64,000 nt of DNA from positions 3,410,001-3,474,000 of the forward strand of contig OZ240668.1 in assembly GCA_965198655.1 (NCBI GenBank), given 5' to 3'. Of the stretch, positions 18,998 to 26,859 are shown piece by piece. The position numbers and the translations under genes were made by a program. Below the pieces are notes generated by a model. It was not told the origin of the DNA. It did no database searches and saw only the letters and a list, made by a program, of their open reading frames with translations. The stretch is from Lichenicola sp965198655. Its GTDB lineage: Bacteria; Pseudomonadota; Alphaproteobacteria; Acetobacterales; Acetobacteraceae. Every line of letters starts with the position of its first letter. Positions within the stretch are counted from its first letter, which is position 1.

Positions 18998-21978
18998 GCC
19001 CCGTCCTCCCGCGCCGCACTCCATTCCGCCACCCGCGCCAACTGCGCGTAGTCCGGATAGTCCGGCGCGTGGCCCGGGCGCGGGTGCGACAGGTAGGGCT
19101 GGTCCGGATCGTCATAGGCGCTCACCAGCGCGCCCAGCGCCCGCCAGCACCGGTCCACCAGCGCGCGCAGCTCGTCGTCGGCGACCGGACGCCGCTCGCG
19201 ACCGGGCTCGGCGCCGCCGGACAGCCGCCAGTAAACGATCTCCGCCGCCGGCGCCTCCAACTCCGGTCCGAACGCGCCGCGCAGCGCCATTGCCGCTTCC
19301 AGCACCAGTTGCGACGACCAGCCTTCCTGCACCGCGCGGTCGCTGGGCAGGGTGCCGGTCTTGTAGTCGAACAGCGCCAGCCTGCCGTCGGCTCGCTTCT
19401 CGATCCGGTCGGCGCGGCCGCTCAGCACGAAGGGCAGGCCAGAGCGGGGCTCGAGCGTCGCGGTGCCGCCGATCTCGGTGCGCAGCACCGCGGGCGCGCC
19501 GTCGGCGCGGCGCCGCCCCTCCTGCTCGGCCACCCAGCCGGCGATGCGCCGCAGCCGCGGCCGCCACCAGGCCGCCAGCGCCGGGCGCAGCGCCCGACGG
19601 TCCAGCGCCGCGTCGAAGGCGCGCGTCAATCCGGCCCCGGCGTCGAACGGCCAGGGGCCCGTATGGGCGGCGAGGAACGCCGCCAGCGCCTCGTGCACGA
19701 TCGTGCCGTAATCCGCCGCGTCGGCCGCCTGCTCCAGCTCCGGCAGCGGCCTGAGCCGGAGCACGTGCCGGGCGTAGACGGCGTACGGGTCGCGCATCCA
19801 GGTCTCGATCTCGGTCACGCTGAGCCGGCGCGGCCGCAGGTGCAGCGGCGGACGCGGCGTCGGCGGACGCACCGGCACCGCCGGACCCTCCGGCTGATCC
19901 AGCCGGCGCAGCCAGGTGCTTGCGGGATGCGTCGGCAGCGCAGCCCCGCGGCCGTTGAGGAACGCGTCCAGCCGCACCAGCCAGCGCGCCGGCACCGCGG
20001 GCGCGCCGTCGCGCCGTCCGGGGCAGGACAGCACCAGCTCCGGCGCCGAGCAGCTCGCGGTCAGCCAGTCATGCGCCGCCTGCCCCACCGCCTCCTCCGG
20101 CGCCGGCAGCCCGACCCGGGCGCGCATCGGCCGGCTCATCCAAGGCCCCGGATCGACCGCGGGCGGCCACACCGTTTCCGCCAGCCCCCCAAGCACCATC
20201 AGCTCGACCGTCTGCAGCCGCGCTTCCAGCAGGCCCCAGATGAACACGCGCGGATGTTCGGCCGCCCCCTCGGCCAGGCCGCGCAGCACGCGCCGGCTGC
20301 GCACCGCGATCCGGACGAGCGACGCGTCCAGCAGCGCGCCCAGCACCTCCGGCGCCTGGTCCGGCACCGCGCCGCCGGCATCCGCCAGTCCGGCCAGGTG
20401 CAGCGCCAGGGCGTTGCCCTCCTCGCCCGACCACAGGATCGCGGCCCCGTCCTCGGCGTCGGTGGTGGCCAGCGCCTCGGCGGATCGCAGCAGGGCCTGC
20501 ACCAGGATCGCCACCGGGACGGTGCGCCGGCCGGACAGCTCCAGCAGCGGCGACAGGCAGCCGAGCATGCGGTCCAGGAACGACGCGGACACGGGATCGG
20601 CGTCGCCGTCCGGTCCCGCCAGCGCCTGACGCAGGCCGGCCGGACCCGGCGCCGGTGCCGGACCGCGCAGCACGCGCAGCTCCAGGCGGCGGGCCCGGGC
20701 GCGGCACTCGGCCGGCGACAGCCCCCCGGCCGCGAGCGGGTGCTTGAGCAGCGATAACAGCGCTACCGGGGCCAGCCCCTCCGACACCGCTCCCGCGAGG
20801 AGGCGCAGGAACACCGCCGGCGGGGTCGCCGCCAAGGGCTCGCCCGCGCTGTCGTCCACCGACACGCCCCAGCGCGCCAGCTCCACCGCCACACGGCCGG
20901 CGAGCCCGCGATCGGGCGTCACCAGGGCTGCGCGGCGGCCCGGCACCTCCAGCGCGCCGCGCAGCACCAGGGCGATCGCCGCCGCCTCCTCCTGCTGGTC
21001 GGCAGGGGCCAGCCGGGCGATGCCGCCGACCTCGACCGGCTCGTCGCGGTCCATCCAGTCGCCCACGGCGTGTTCCGGCAGCAGGGCGCGGGACAGGGTG
21101 CGCACGCGCGCTTCCGGTACCACCGGGGTGCCGGTCCAGCACACGGCGTCGTCGCGCCGGGCGCCCAGCTCGGCCAGCAGACGCGCGAGCCCGGCCTGCG
21201 GATGGCTCGGCGGCAGGGCCACCCAGGTGGCCTCGTCCAGCACCCGGCGTTCGCCGCAGTCCAGCCCCGGCACCACCACCTGTCCCCCCGGCAGCCCTGC
21301 GATGGTGCGCAGCAGCGCCGCCACCGCCGGCGGAGCCGCGGTGAAGCCGGCCGCCCAGACCGGATGGGCCGGCGGCTCGTCCTGCCAGCAGCGCGCCTGC
21401 GCCCGCAGCAGCCCCATCTGCCGCGCCACCGGGTTGGCGAGCCCGTTCTCCCCCAGCCAGGCCGGCCAGGCACGGGTGACGATGGACAGGAACTCGAGCG
21501 TCACCTGCCAGTGCTCGGCGAGCTCGGACGCGGCGCCGGGCAGCGCCGCGGCGAGGTCGCACTCGGCGCGCTCGGCCTCGTCCATCAGCTCGGCCAGCGC
21601 CTGCGCCAGCGGCCAGGCCTGGTCCAGCGTGGGCGCGGTGCCGAACCGGTGGCCCGCGGCCAGCACCATACGGCTCAGGATCGCCAGGCGCTGCATCGGC
21701 TCCACCGCCGGCGGTGCTTCCAGCCAGCCCCGGAGCGCCAGCGGCGCCTCGTCCAGCGCGCCGATCGCGGCGATGCGCGGCAGCAGCATCACCCGGCCGT
21801 CGGACAAGCGCAGGAACGCTTCCGACAGCGCCCGCGCCGCGCGACGGGTCGGCAGCAGGATCAGCCCGCGCGCCGCCAGCAGCGGGTCGCCGTCGGCGGC
21901 GAAGCGGTCCAGCCAGGCCCCCGCCAGCACGTCCAGGAACGGCAGGTGGTGCGGGATCGCCGCCAGGTTGAGGCTCAT
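18994..21978 (-). CDS. addB: Double-strand break repair nuclease AddB (alphaproteobacterial type)
   Basis: AddB is the second subunit of the AddAB exonuclease, with a degraded helicase core and a nuclease domain. The 994-residue product begins MSLNLAAIPHHLPFLDVLAGAW and has ILLPTRRAARALSEAFLR near residues 40-57 in place of a normal Walker A. The C-terminal RecB-like nuclease domain shows ADAADYGTIVHEALAAFL and LALFDYKTGTLPSD. The start overlaps the stop of the upstream nucleotidyltransferase (ATGA at 21975-21978), and the end overlaps addA, so the block is translationally coupled. Confidence 0.95.
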   Translation of the reverse strand: MSLNLAAIPHHLPFLDVLAGAWLDRFAADGDPLLAARGLILLPTRRAARALSEAFLRLSDGRVMLLPRIAAIGALDEAPLALRGWLEAPPAVEPMQRLAILSRMVLAAGHRFGTAPTLDQAWPLAQALAELMDEAERAECDLAAALPGAASELAEHWQVTLEFLSIVTRAWPAWLGENGLANPVARQMGLLRAQARCWQDEPPAHPVWAAGFTAAPPAVAALLRTIAGLPGGQVVVPGLDCGERRVLDEATWVALPPSHPQAGLARLLAELGARRDDAVCWTGTPVVPEARVRTLSRALLPEHAVGDWMDRDEPVEVGGIARLAPADQQEEAAAIALVLRGALEVPGRRAALVTPDRGLAGRVAVELARWGVSVDDSAGEPLAATPPAVFLRLLAGAVSEGLAPVALLSLLKHPLAAGGLSPAECRARARRLELRVLRGPAPAPGPAGLRQALAGPDGDADPVSASFLDRMLGCLSPLLELSGRRTVPVAILVQALLRSAEALATTDAEDGAAILWSGEEGNALALHLAGLADAGGAVPDQAPEVLGALLDASLVRIAVRSRRVLRGLAEGAAEHPRVFIWGLLEARLQTVELMVLGGLAETVWPPAVDPGPWMSRPMRARVGLPAPEEAVGQAAHDWLTASCSAPELVLSCPGRRDGAPAVPARWLVRLDAFLNGRGAALPTHPASTWLRRLDQPEGPAVPVRPPTPRPPLHLRPRRLSVTEIETWMRDPYAVYARHVLRLRPLPELEQAADAADYGTIVHEALAAFLAAHTGPWPFDAGAGLTRAFDAALDRRALRPALAAWWRPRLRRIAGWVAEQEGRRRADGAPAVLRTEIGGTATLEPRSGLPFVLSGRADRIEKRADGRLALFDYKTGTLPSDRAVQEGWSSQLVLEAAMALRGAFGPELEAPAAEIVYWRLSGGAEPGRERRPVADDELRALVDRCWRALGALVSAYDDPDQPYLSHPRPGHAPDYPDYAQLARVAEWSAAREDGA

Positions 21979-22733
21979 GTGGTGGCGGGACCCAGCAGGG
22001 GGTCGCGCAGCGCGCGCTCGGTGCGGGCGATGTCGGACGGGCGGGTCAGGTGGAACCAGGGACCGTCATGCACGATCGCCCGTGCCCGGTCGGCGGCGAT
22101 CGCCGCGTCCCACAGCAGGTTCATGCCGAAGGCGCCGTGCTCGATGCCGTCGAACAGCGCCGGCGACAGCACCTGCACGCCGGCGAACACGTAGGGGACG
22201 ATCTCGTTCTCGACCGGGCGTCGCAGGTGGCCGAACTCGTCGACCGCGAAGTCGCCGCGGCCGACCTCGCCCACCACCGACGCGGTGCGCGCCACCAGCA
22301 GCAGCACGTCGATCGCCTGCGGGTCGAACGCGTCGCCCAGACGGTGCAGCGCCGGGATCGGGCCGTCGAGCCAGAAGCTGTCGCCGTTCACCACCACGAA
22401 CGGCTCCGACGGCGGCAGGACGCCGGAACGGAGTGCCGCCAGCACCGCGCCGCCGGTGTCCAGCAGCTCGTCCTCCGCCTGCAGCACCGTGCGCGGCCTG
22501 CCCGGAGACCGCGCCGCCCGCGCCCGCAGCCGGGCCGCCACCTGCTCGCCGTGCCAGTGCGCGTTGACCACGGCGGTCTCGATCCCGGCCGCCTGCAGCC
22601 GGTCGAGCGCGTGGTCGAGCAGGGTCTGGCCGCCCACCGACAGCAGCGGCTTCGCGGTCTGGCCGGTCAGCGGCTGCATCCGGGTGCCGAGCCCGGCGGC
22701 CAGCACCATGCCGGTGCGCAGGGACACGCTCAC
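21975..22733 (-). CDS. NDP-sugar-type nucleotidyltransferase (MurU-like)
   Basis: The 252-residue protein is a nucleotidyltransferase that joins a nucleotide to a sugar 1-phosphate. It has the signature MVLAAGLGTRMQPLTGQTAKPLL (about residues 9-31), VVNGDSFWLDG as the metal-binding acidic segment, and RPVENEIVPYVFAGVQVLSP. The family relatives in this exact position are annotated mannose-1-phosphate guanylyltransferase or MurU, which makes UDP-MurNAc in cell-wall recycling. The GTG start at 22733 overlaps the tsaE stop by 4 nt. In many alphaproteobacteria a sugar kinase (AmgK-like phosphotransferase) lies between tsaE and this gene; here it is absent. Confidence 0.88.
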   Translation of the reverse strand: MSVSLRTGMVLAAGLGTRMQPLTGQTAKPLLSVGGQTLLDHALDRLQAAGIETAVVNAHWHGEQVAARLRARAARSPGRPRTVLQAEDELLDTGGAVLAALRSGVLPPSEPFVVVNGDSFWLDGPIPALHRLGDAFDPQAIDVLLLVARTASVVGEVGRGDFAVDEFGHLRRPVENEIVPYVFAGVQVLSPALFDGIEHGAFGMNLLWDAAIAADRARAIVHDGPWFHLTRPSDIARTERALRDPLLGPATT

Positions 22734-23227
22734 CGGTCGCCGAGCCCGGCCGGCAGCCGGTCCGGCCAGCCGACGAGGGTCGCCAGGCGCGGCGCGTCGG
22801 CGTCCGGAACGGCCGGCGGCGCGACGGCCACCAGGGAAACGCGCAGCGCGTCCGGAGGTGCCAGCGGTCCGAGCCGGTCCGGCCACTCCACCAGCACCAC
22901 CCCGTCGCGTGCCTCGTCCCAGCCGAGCTCCTCGACCGCGGCCGGCCCGTCCAGGCGCCACAGGTCGAAATGCGCGATCGGCAGCACCGTGCCGTCCGGC
23001 ATCGTCGCCTCGTAGCCCTGCACCAGGGTGTAGCTCGGGCTCGGCACCTCCAGGTCCGGCCGGAGGCAGGCCGCGCGCAGCAGAGCGCGGACCAGGGCGG
23101 TCTTGCCGGCACCCAGCGGGCCGTCGAGCAGCACGACGTCGCCCGGCCGCAGCAGCCGGGCCAGCGACCGGCCCAGCGCCTCGGTGGCGCCGAGATCGGG
23201 CAGGTAGCGGGACAGGCTCGGCGTCAT
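22730..23227 (-). CDS. tsaE: tRNA threonylcarbamoyladenosine biosynthesis ATPase TsaE
   Basis: TsaE is the ATPase that supports the TsaB-TsaD complex in forming t6A37 on ANN-decoding tRNAs. The 165-residue protein has Walker A GPLGAGKTALVRALL (about residues 36-50), the segment VPSPSYTLVQGYE, and HFDLWRLDGPAAVEELGWDE followed by GVVLVEWPDRLG. All are standard for TsaE. The ATG at 23227 is preferred over an in-frame ATG nine codons upstream because it starts where the family usually does. It is the first gene of the operon and is divergent from the ferredoxin reductase gene. Confidence 0.95.
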   Translation of the reverse strand: MTPSLSRYLPDLGATEALGRSLARLLRPGDVVLLDGPLGAGKTALVRALLRAACLRPDLEVPSPSYTLVQGYEATMPDGTVLPIAHFDLWRLDGPAAVEELGWDEARDGVVLVEWPDRLGPLAPPDALRVSLVAVAPPAVPDADAPRLATLVGWPDRLPAGLGDR

Positions 23228-23282
23228 CCGGCCATCTTGCCGTAGCCCCGGCATGCTTCACAATGCGGATGCGCGGACGAGG

Positions 23283-24329
23283 ATGAACGGATTGGACGGC
23301 GGGATGCACGAAGGGCGCGCGGATCTCGACGTCGACGTGGCGATCGTCGGCGCCGGGCCGGCCGGGCTGTTCGCCGCCTTCCAGTGCGGCATGCTGCGCC
23401 TGCGCCCGGTGTTGATCGACGCGTTGGGCGAGACCGGCGGGCAGTGCACCGCGCTTTATCCGGAGAAGCCGATCTACGACATCCCGGCGCATCCGGCGAT
23501 CGAGGCCGGCGCGCTGATCGCGCAGCTGGAGCGGCAGGTAGAGCCGTTCGCGGTGCCGCGCCTGCTCGGGCGACGGGTGGAGGCACTGTCCGGCCGGCGC
23601 GGGGCGTTCCGGCTGCGTACCGATCGCGGCGACGTGGTGGCGGCGCGCGCGGTGCTGATCGCCGCCGGCGCCGGCGCGTTCGGCCCGAACCGGCCGCCGC
23701 TACCCGGCCTGGACGGGTTCGAGGCCAGCGGTGCGGTGCAGTACTTCGTGCGCTCGCGGGACGCGTTCCGCGGCCGCGCGGTGGCGATCGCCGGCGGCGG
23801 CGACAGCGCGGTGGACTGGGCGCTGTCGCTGAAGGAGGTGGCGGCCCGGGTCTGGCTGATCCACCGCCGGCCCCGCTTCCGCGCGGCACCCGACAGCCTG
23901 GCGCGGCTCGAGGCGGCGGCGGCGCGCGGCGAGGTCGAGCTGGTGGTGCCGTATCAGCTGCACGGGCTGCACGGCAGCGGCGGCGCCCTGTCCGGGGTGT
24001 CGGTGACGACGCTGGACGGGCAGACGCGGGTGCTGGAGGCGGACCGGCTGCTGCCGTTCTTCGGGCTGTCCACCGATCTCGGCCCGATCGCCACCTGGGG
24101 CCTGCAGTCCGGCCTGCACGGGCTGATCCCGGTTACGCCGTCGACGCTGGAGACCAGCTTGGCCGGCGTGTTCGCGATCGGCGACGTGGCGAGCTACCCG
24201 GGCAAGCTCAAGCTGATCCTGCAGGGCTTCAGCGAGGCGGCGATGGCGGCGCACGCGATCCACGGCGTCGCGCGCCCGGACGAGGCGCTCAGGTTCGAGC
24301 ACTCCACCAGCCGCGGCGTGCCGGCGTGA
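23283..24329 (+). CDS. Ferredoxin/flavodoxin-NADP+ reductase, thioredoxin-reductase-like type
   Basis: This flavoprotein moves electrons between NADPH and ferredoxin or flavodoxin. The product of about 348 residues has an FAD-binding motif VAIVGAGPAGLFAAFQ, a TGGQCTALYPEKPIYDIPAHP segment, and an NAD(P)-binding motif VAIAGGGDSAVDWAL. The C-terminal GVFAIGDVASYPGKLKLILQGFSEA is diagnostic of FNR2. The CxxC redox pair of true thioredoxin reductases is missing, which separates it from TrxB. The start is uncertain: ATGs at 23253, 23283 and 23304 are in frame; 23283 follows a GAGG. Its stop overlaps the likely GTG start of alr. Confidence 0.92.
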   Translation: MNGLDGGMHEGRADLDVDVAIVGAGPAGLFAAFQCGMLRLRPVLIDALGETGGQCTALYPEKPIYDIPAHPAIEAGALIAQLERQVEPFAVPRLLGRRVEALSGRRGAFRLRTDRGDVVAARAVLIAAGAGAFGPNRPPLPGLDGFEASGAVQYFVRSRDAFRGRAVAIAGGGDSAVDWALSLKEVAARVWLIHRRPRFRAAPDSLARLEAAAARGEVELVVPYQLHGLHGSGGALSGVSVTTLDGQTRVLEADRLLPFFGLSTDLGPIATWGLQSGLHGLIPVTPSTLETSLAGVFAIGDVASYPGKLKLILQGFSEAAMAAHAIHGVARPDEALRFEHSTSRGVPA

Positions 24330-25483
24330 GTTCAGGCGGCGCGATGCCGGCCGGTTGGGCCGGCGGCTGGCTGTCGATCGACCTCGGCGCGGTCGCCGAC
24401 AACTGGCGCAGGCTGGCGGCGATCGCCCATCCGGCGGAGTGCGCCGCGGTGGTGAAGGCGGATGCCTACGGGCTCGGCGTGGCACGGGTGGCGCCGGTGC
24501 TGGCGGCGGCGGGCTGCCGGTCCTTCTTCGTCGCCCATCTGGGCGAAGGGATCGCGCTGCGCGGCCTGCTCGGACCGGACCCGTCGATCCTGGTGCTGAA
24601 CGGCATCCCGCCCGGCACCGCGCCCGAGTTCGCGGCGCACGGGCTGCTGCCGGTGCTGAACAGCGCAGGCCAGGTCGCGGAATGGCAGCGCCTCGCGCGC
24701 GCGCGCGGGCACGCCCTGCCGGCGGCGCTGCAGGCCGATACCGGCATGTCGCGCTTCGGCCTGTCGCCGGAGGAGGTGGCCCTGCTGGCGGAGGCGGATG
24801 GGTATGCCGGCATCGACGTGCGGCTGGTGATGAGCCATCTCGGCTGTGCCGATGAGCCCTCGCATCCGGCCAACGAGACGCAACGGGCGCAGTTCGCGCG
24901 GCTGCGCCCGATGCTGCCGGCGGCGCCCGCCAGCCTGGCGGCGTCGTACGGGATCTTCCTGGGGCCCCTGTTCCACCTCGACATGGTCCGCCCGGGGGCG
25001 GCGCTGTTCGGGGTGCCGCCGACGCCCAAGCGTCCGAACCCGATGCGGCCGGTGTTGCGGCTGCAGGGCCGGATCGTGCAGACGCGCTCGGTCCCGGCGG
25101 GTGCCTGGGTCGGCTACGGCGCCCGGTTCGTGGCCGAACGCCCGAGCCGGATCGCCACCGTCGCGGTGGGCTATGCGGACGGGTTCCTGCGCGCCGGCGG
25201 CGGACGCGGCACCGCTCATCTGCCCGAGGGCGGCCTGCCGCTGCCGATCATCGGTCGGATCTCCATGGACTGCCTCGGCGTGGACGTCACCGACGCGCCC
25301 GCAGCGGCCGTGGAGGAGGGCATGGCGCTCGACCTGATCGGGCCGCATCGGCCGGTGGAAGAAGCGGCGGCGGCGGCCGGGACGATCGGCTACGAGATGC
25401 TGACCGCACTGGGCCAGCGCTACCACCGCCATTATCTCGACGCCCCGCCCGTCGGCCAACCCGGAGGCCGACCCGGGGGCTGA
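24326..25483 (+). CDS. alr: Alanine racemase
   Basis: Alr interconverts L- and D-alanine with pyridoxal phosphate, giving D-Ala for peptidoglycan. The 385-residue protein shows the PLP-lysine motif AVVKADAYGLG near residue 43, the TGMSRFGL segment, and the catalytic Tyr region WVGYGARFVAERPSRIA. The second-domain motif IIGRISMDCLGVDVT is also present. The start is either GTG 24326, overlapping the upstream stop as GTGA, or ATG 24344. It is followed by dadA, so the pair can also feed alanine into catabolism (L-Ala to D-Ala to pyruvate). Confidence 0.95.
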   Translation: MSSGGAMPAGWAGGWLSIDLGAVADNWRRLAAIAHPAECAAVVKADAYGLGVARVAPVLAAAGCRSFFVAHLGEGIALRGLLGPDPSILVLNGIPPGTAPEFAAHGLLPVLNSAGQVAEWQRLARARGHALPAALQADTGMSRFGLSPEEVALLAEADGYAGIDVRLVMSHLGCADEPSHPANETQRAQFARLRPMLPAAPASLAASYGIFLGPLFHLDMVRPGAALFGVPPTPKRPNPMRPVLRLQGRIVQTRSVPAGAWVGYGARFVAERPSRIATVAVGYADGFLRAGGGRGTAHLPEGGLPLPIIGRISMDCLGVDVTDAPAAAVEEGMALDLIGPHRPVEEAAAAAGTIGYEMLTALGQRYHRHYLDAPPVGQPGGRPGG

Positions 25484-25544
25484 CCGGCCGCCGATCCGCC
25501 GCCGACCTGGGAGCCGGCACCCGCCCTTGCCGGGAGGCCGACGC

Positions 25545-26840
25545 ATGGCTACCTCGAACGGGACAGGGCGGGAGCCATCGGACATGAAGGTGGTGGTGCT
25601 CGGCGGCGGCGTGATCGGAGTGAGCTCGGCCTGGTACCTCCAGCGGCTCGGGCACGAGGTGGAGCTGATCGAGCGCCAGCCGGGCGTCGCCCTGGAAACC
25701 AGCTTCGCCAACGCCGGACAGGTTTCGCCCGGCTACTCCACGCCCTGGGCCGCACCGGGCCTGCCGCGCAAGGCGATCGGCTGGATGCTGCGCAAGCATA
25801 GCCCGTTGCTGATCCGCGCCCGCTTCGACATCGCTATGATGCGCTGGATGACGGCGCTGCTCGCGAATTGCACCGCCGAGGCCTACGACCGCAACAAGAG
25901 CCGGATGCTGCGCCTGGCCGAGTACAGCCGGGACTGCCTGGACGACCTGCGCCACGAGACCGGCATCACCTATGACGACCGGCAGCGCGGCCTGATCCAG
26001 CTCTTCCGCACGCAGGGCCAGCTCGACCACGCGGCCGACGACATGCGCATCCTGGCCGAGGGCGGCGTTCCGCACGAGCTGCTCGACCGCGCCGGCGTGG
26101 TGCGGCACGAGCCGGGCCTGGCCCATTCCGCGCACCTGTTGAAGGGCGGGCTGCGGCTGCCCGGCGACCAGTCCGGCGACGCGCACCTGTTCACCCGGCG
26201 GCTGGCTGAGCGGGCGGAGGCGGCCGGGGTGCGGTTCCGGTTCGGGCTCGGCATCGAGCGGCTGCTGCACGGGCCGGATCGAATCACAGGGGTGCAGACC
26301 AGCGGGGGCATCGTCACCGCCGACGCGTACCTGGCGACGATGGGGGTGCACACCGCGCGGCTGCTGCGCCCGCTCGGCCTGCGCCTGCCGGTGTATCCGG
26401 TGAAGGGCTACTCGCTCACGGTGCCGCTGACCGACCCGGGCCGCGCGCCCACCTCCACGGTCAACGATGAGACCTACAAGGTGGCGATGACCCGGCTCGG
26501 CGACCGAATCCGCGTCGGCGGCACCGCCGAGCTCGCCGGCTACGACCTGCGCTTGTCGCCGGAGCGGCGCGAAACCCTGGAGCTGTCATTCGGCGAGCTG
26601 TTCGGCGGCGGCGACCTTCAGCGCGCCACGTACTGGACCGGGCTGCGCCCCAACACCCCGGACGGCACCCCGATCGTGGGACCCGCCGGGCGCTACCGCA
26701 ACCTGTGGCTCAACACCGGGCACGGCACGCTGGGCTGGACCATGGCCTGCGGCTCAGGCCGGCTGGTCGCCGACCTGATCTCCGACCGGCGGCCCAACAT
26801 CGAGCACGAGGACCTGGCGCTGTCGCGCTACGCGGCGTGA
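25545..26840 (+). CDS. dadA: D-amino-acid dehydrogenase, small-subunit type
   Basis: DadA is an FAD enzyme that oxidises D-amino acids, chiefly D-alanine, to 2-oxo acids and passes electrons to the respiratory chain. The product is about 431 residues. The dinucleotide motif MKVVVLGGGVIGVSSAWYL comes after a short leader, followed by TSFANAGQVSPGYSTPWAAPG, a DadA hallmark, and YWTGLRPNTPDGTPIVG near the C-terminus. The ATG at 25545 has a GGGAGG site 7 bases upstream; an in-frame ATG at 25584, directly at MKVVVLGG, would give the family-standard start. It sits after alr, forming the known alr-dadA alanine catabolic pair. Confidence 0.95.
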   Translation: MATSNGTGREPSDMKVVVLGGGVIGVSSAWYLQRLGHEVELIERQPGVALETSFANAGQVSPGYSTPWAAPGLPRKAIGWMLRKHSPLLIRARFDIAMMRWMTALLANCTAEAYDRNKSRMLRLAEYSRDCLDDLRHETGITYDDRQRGLIQLFRTQGQLDHAADDMRILAEGGVPHELLDRAGVVRHEPGLAHSAHLLKGGLRLPGDQSGDAHLFTRRLAERAEAAGVRFRFGLGIERLLHGPDRITGVQTSGGIVTADAYLATMGVHTARLLRPLGLRLPVYPVKGYSLTVPLTDPGRAPTSTVNDETYKVAMTRLGDRIRVGGTAELAGYDLRLSPERRETLELSFGELFGGGDLQRATYWTGLRPNTPDGTPIVGPAGRYRNLWLNTGHGTLGWTMACGSGRLVADLISDRRPNIEHEDLALSRYAA

Positions 26841-26859
26841 CCGCCGTTCACGTCAACCG

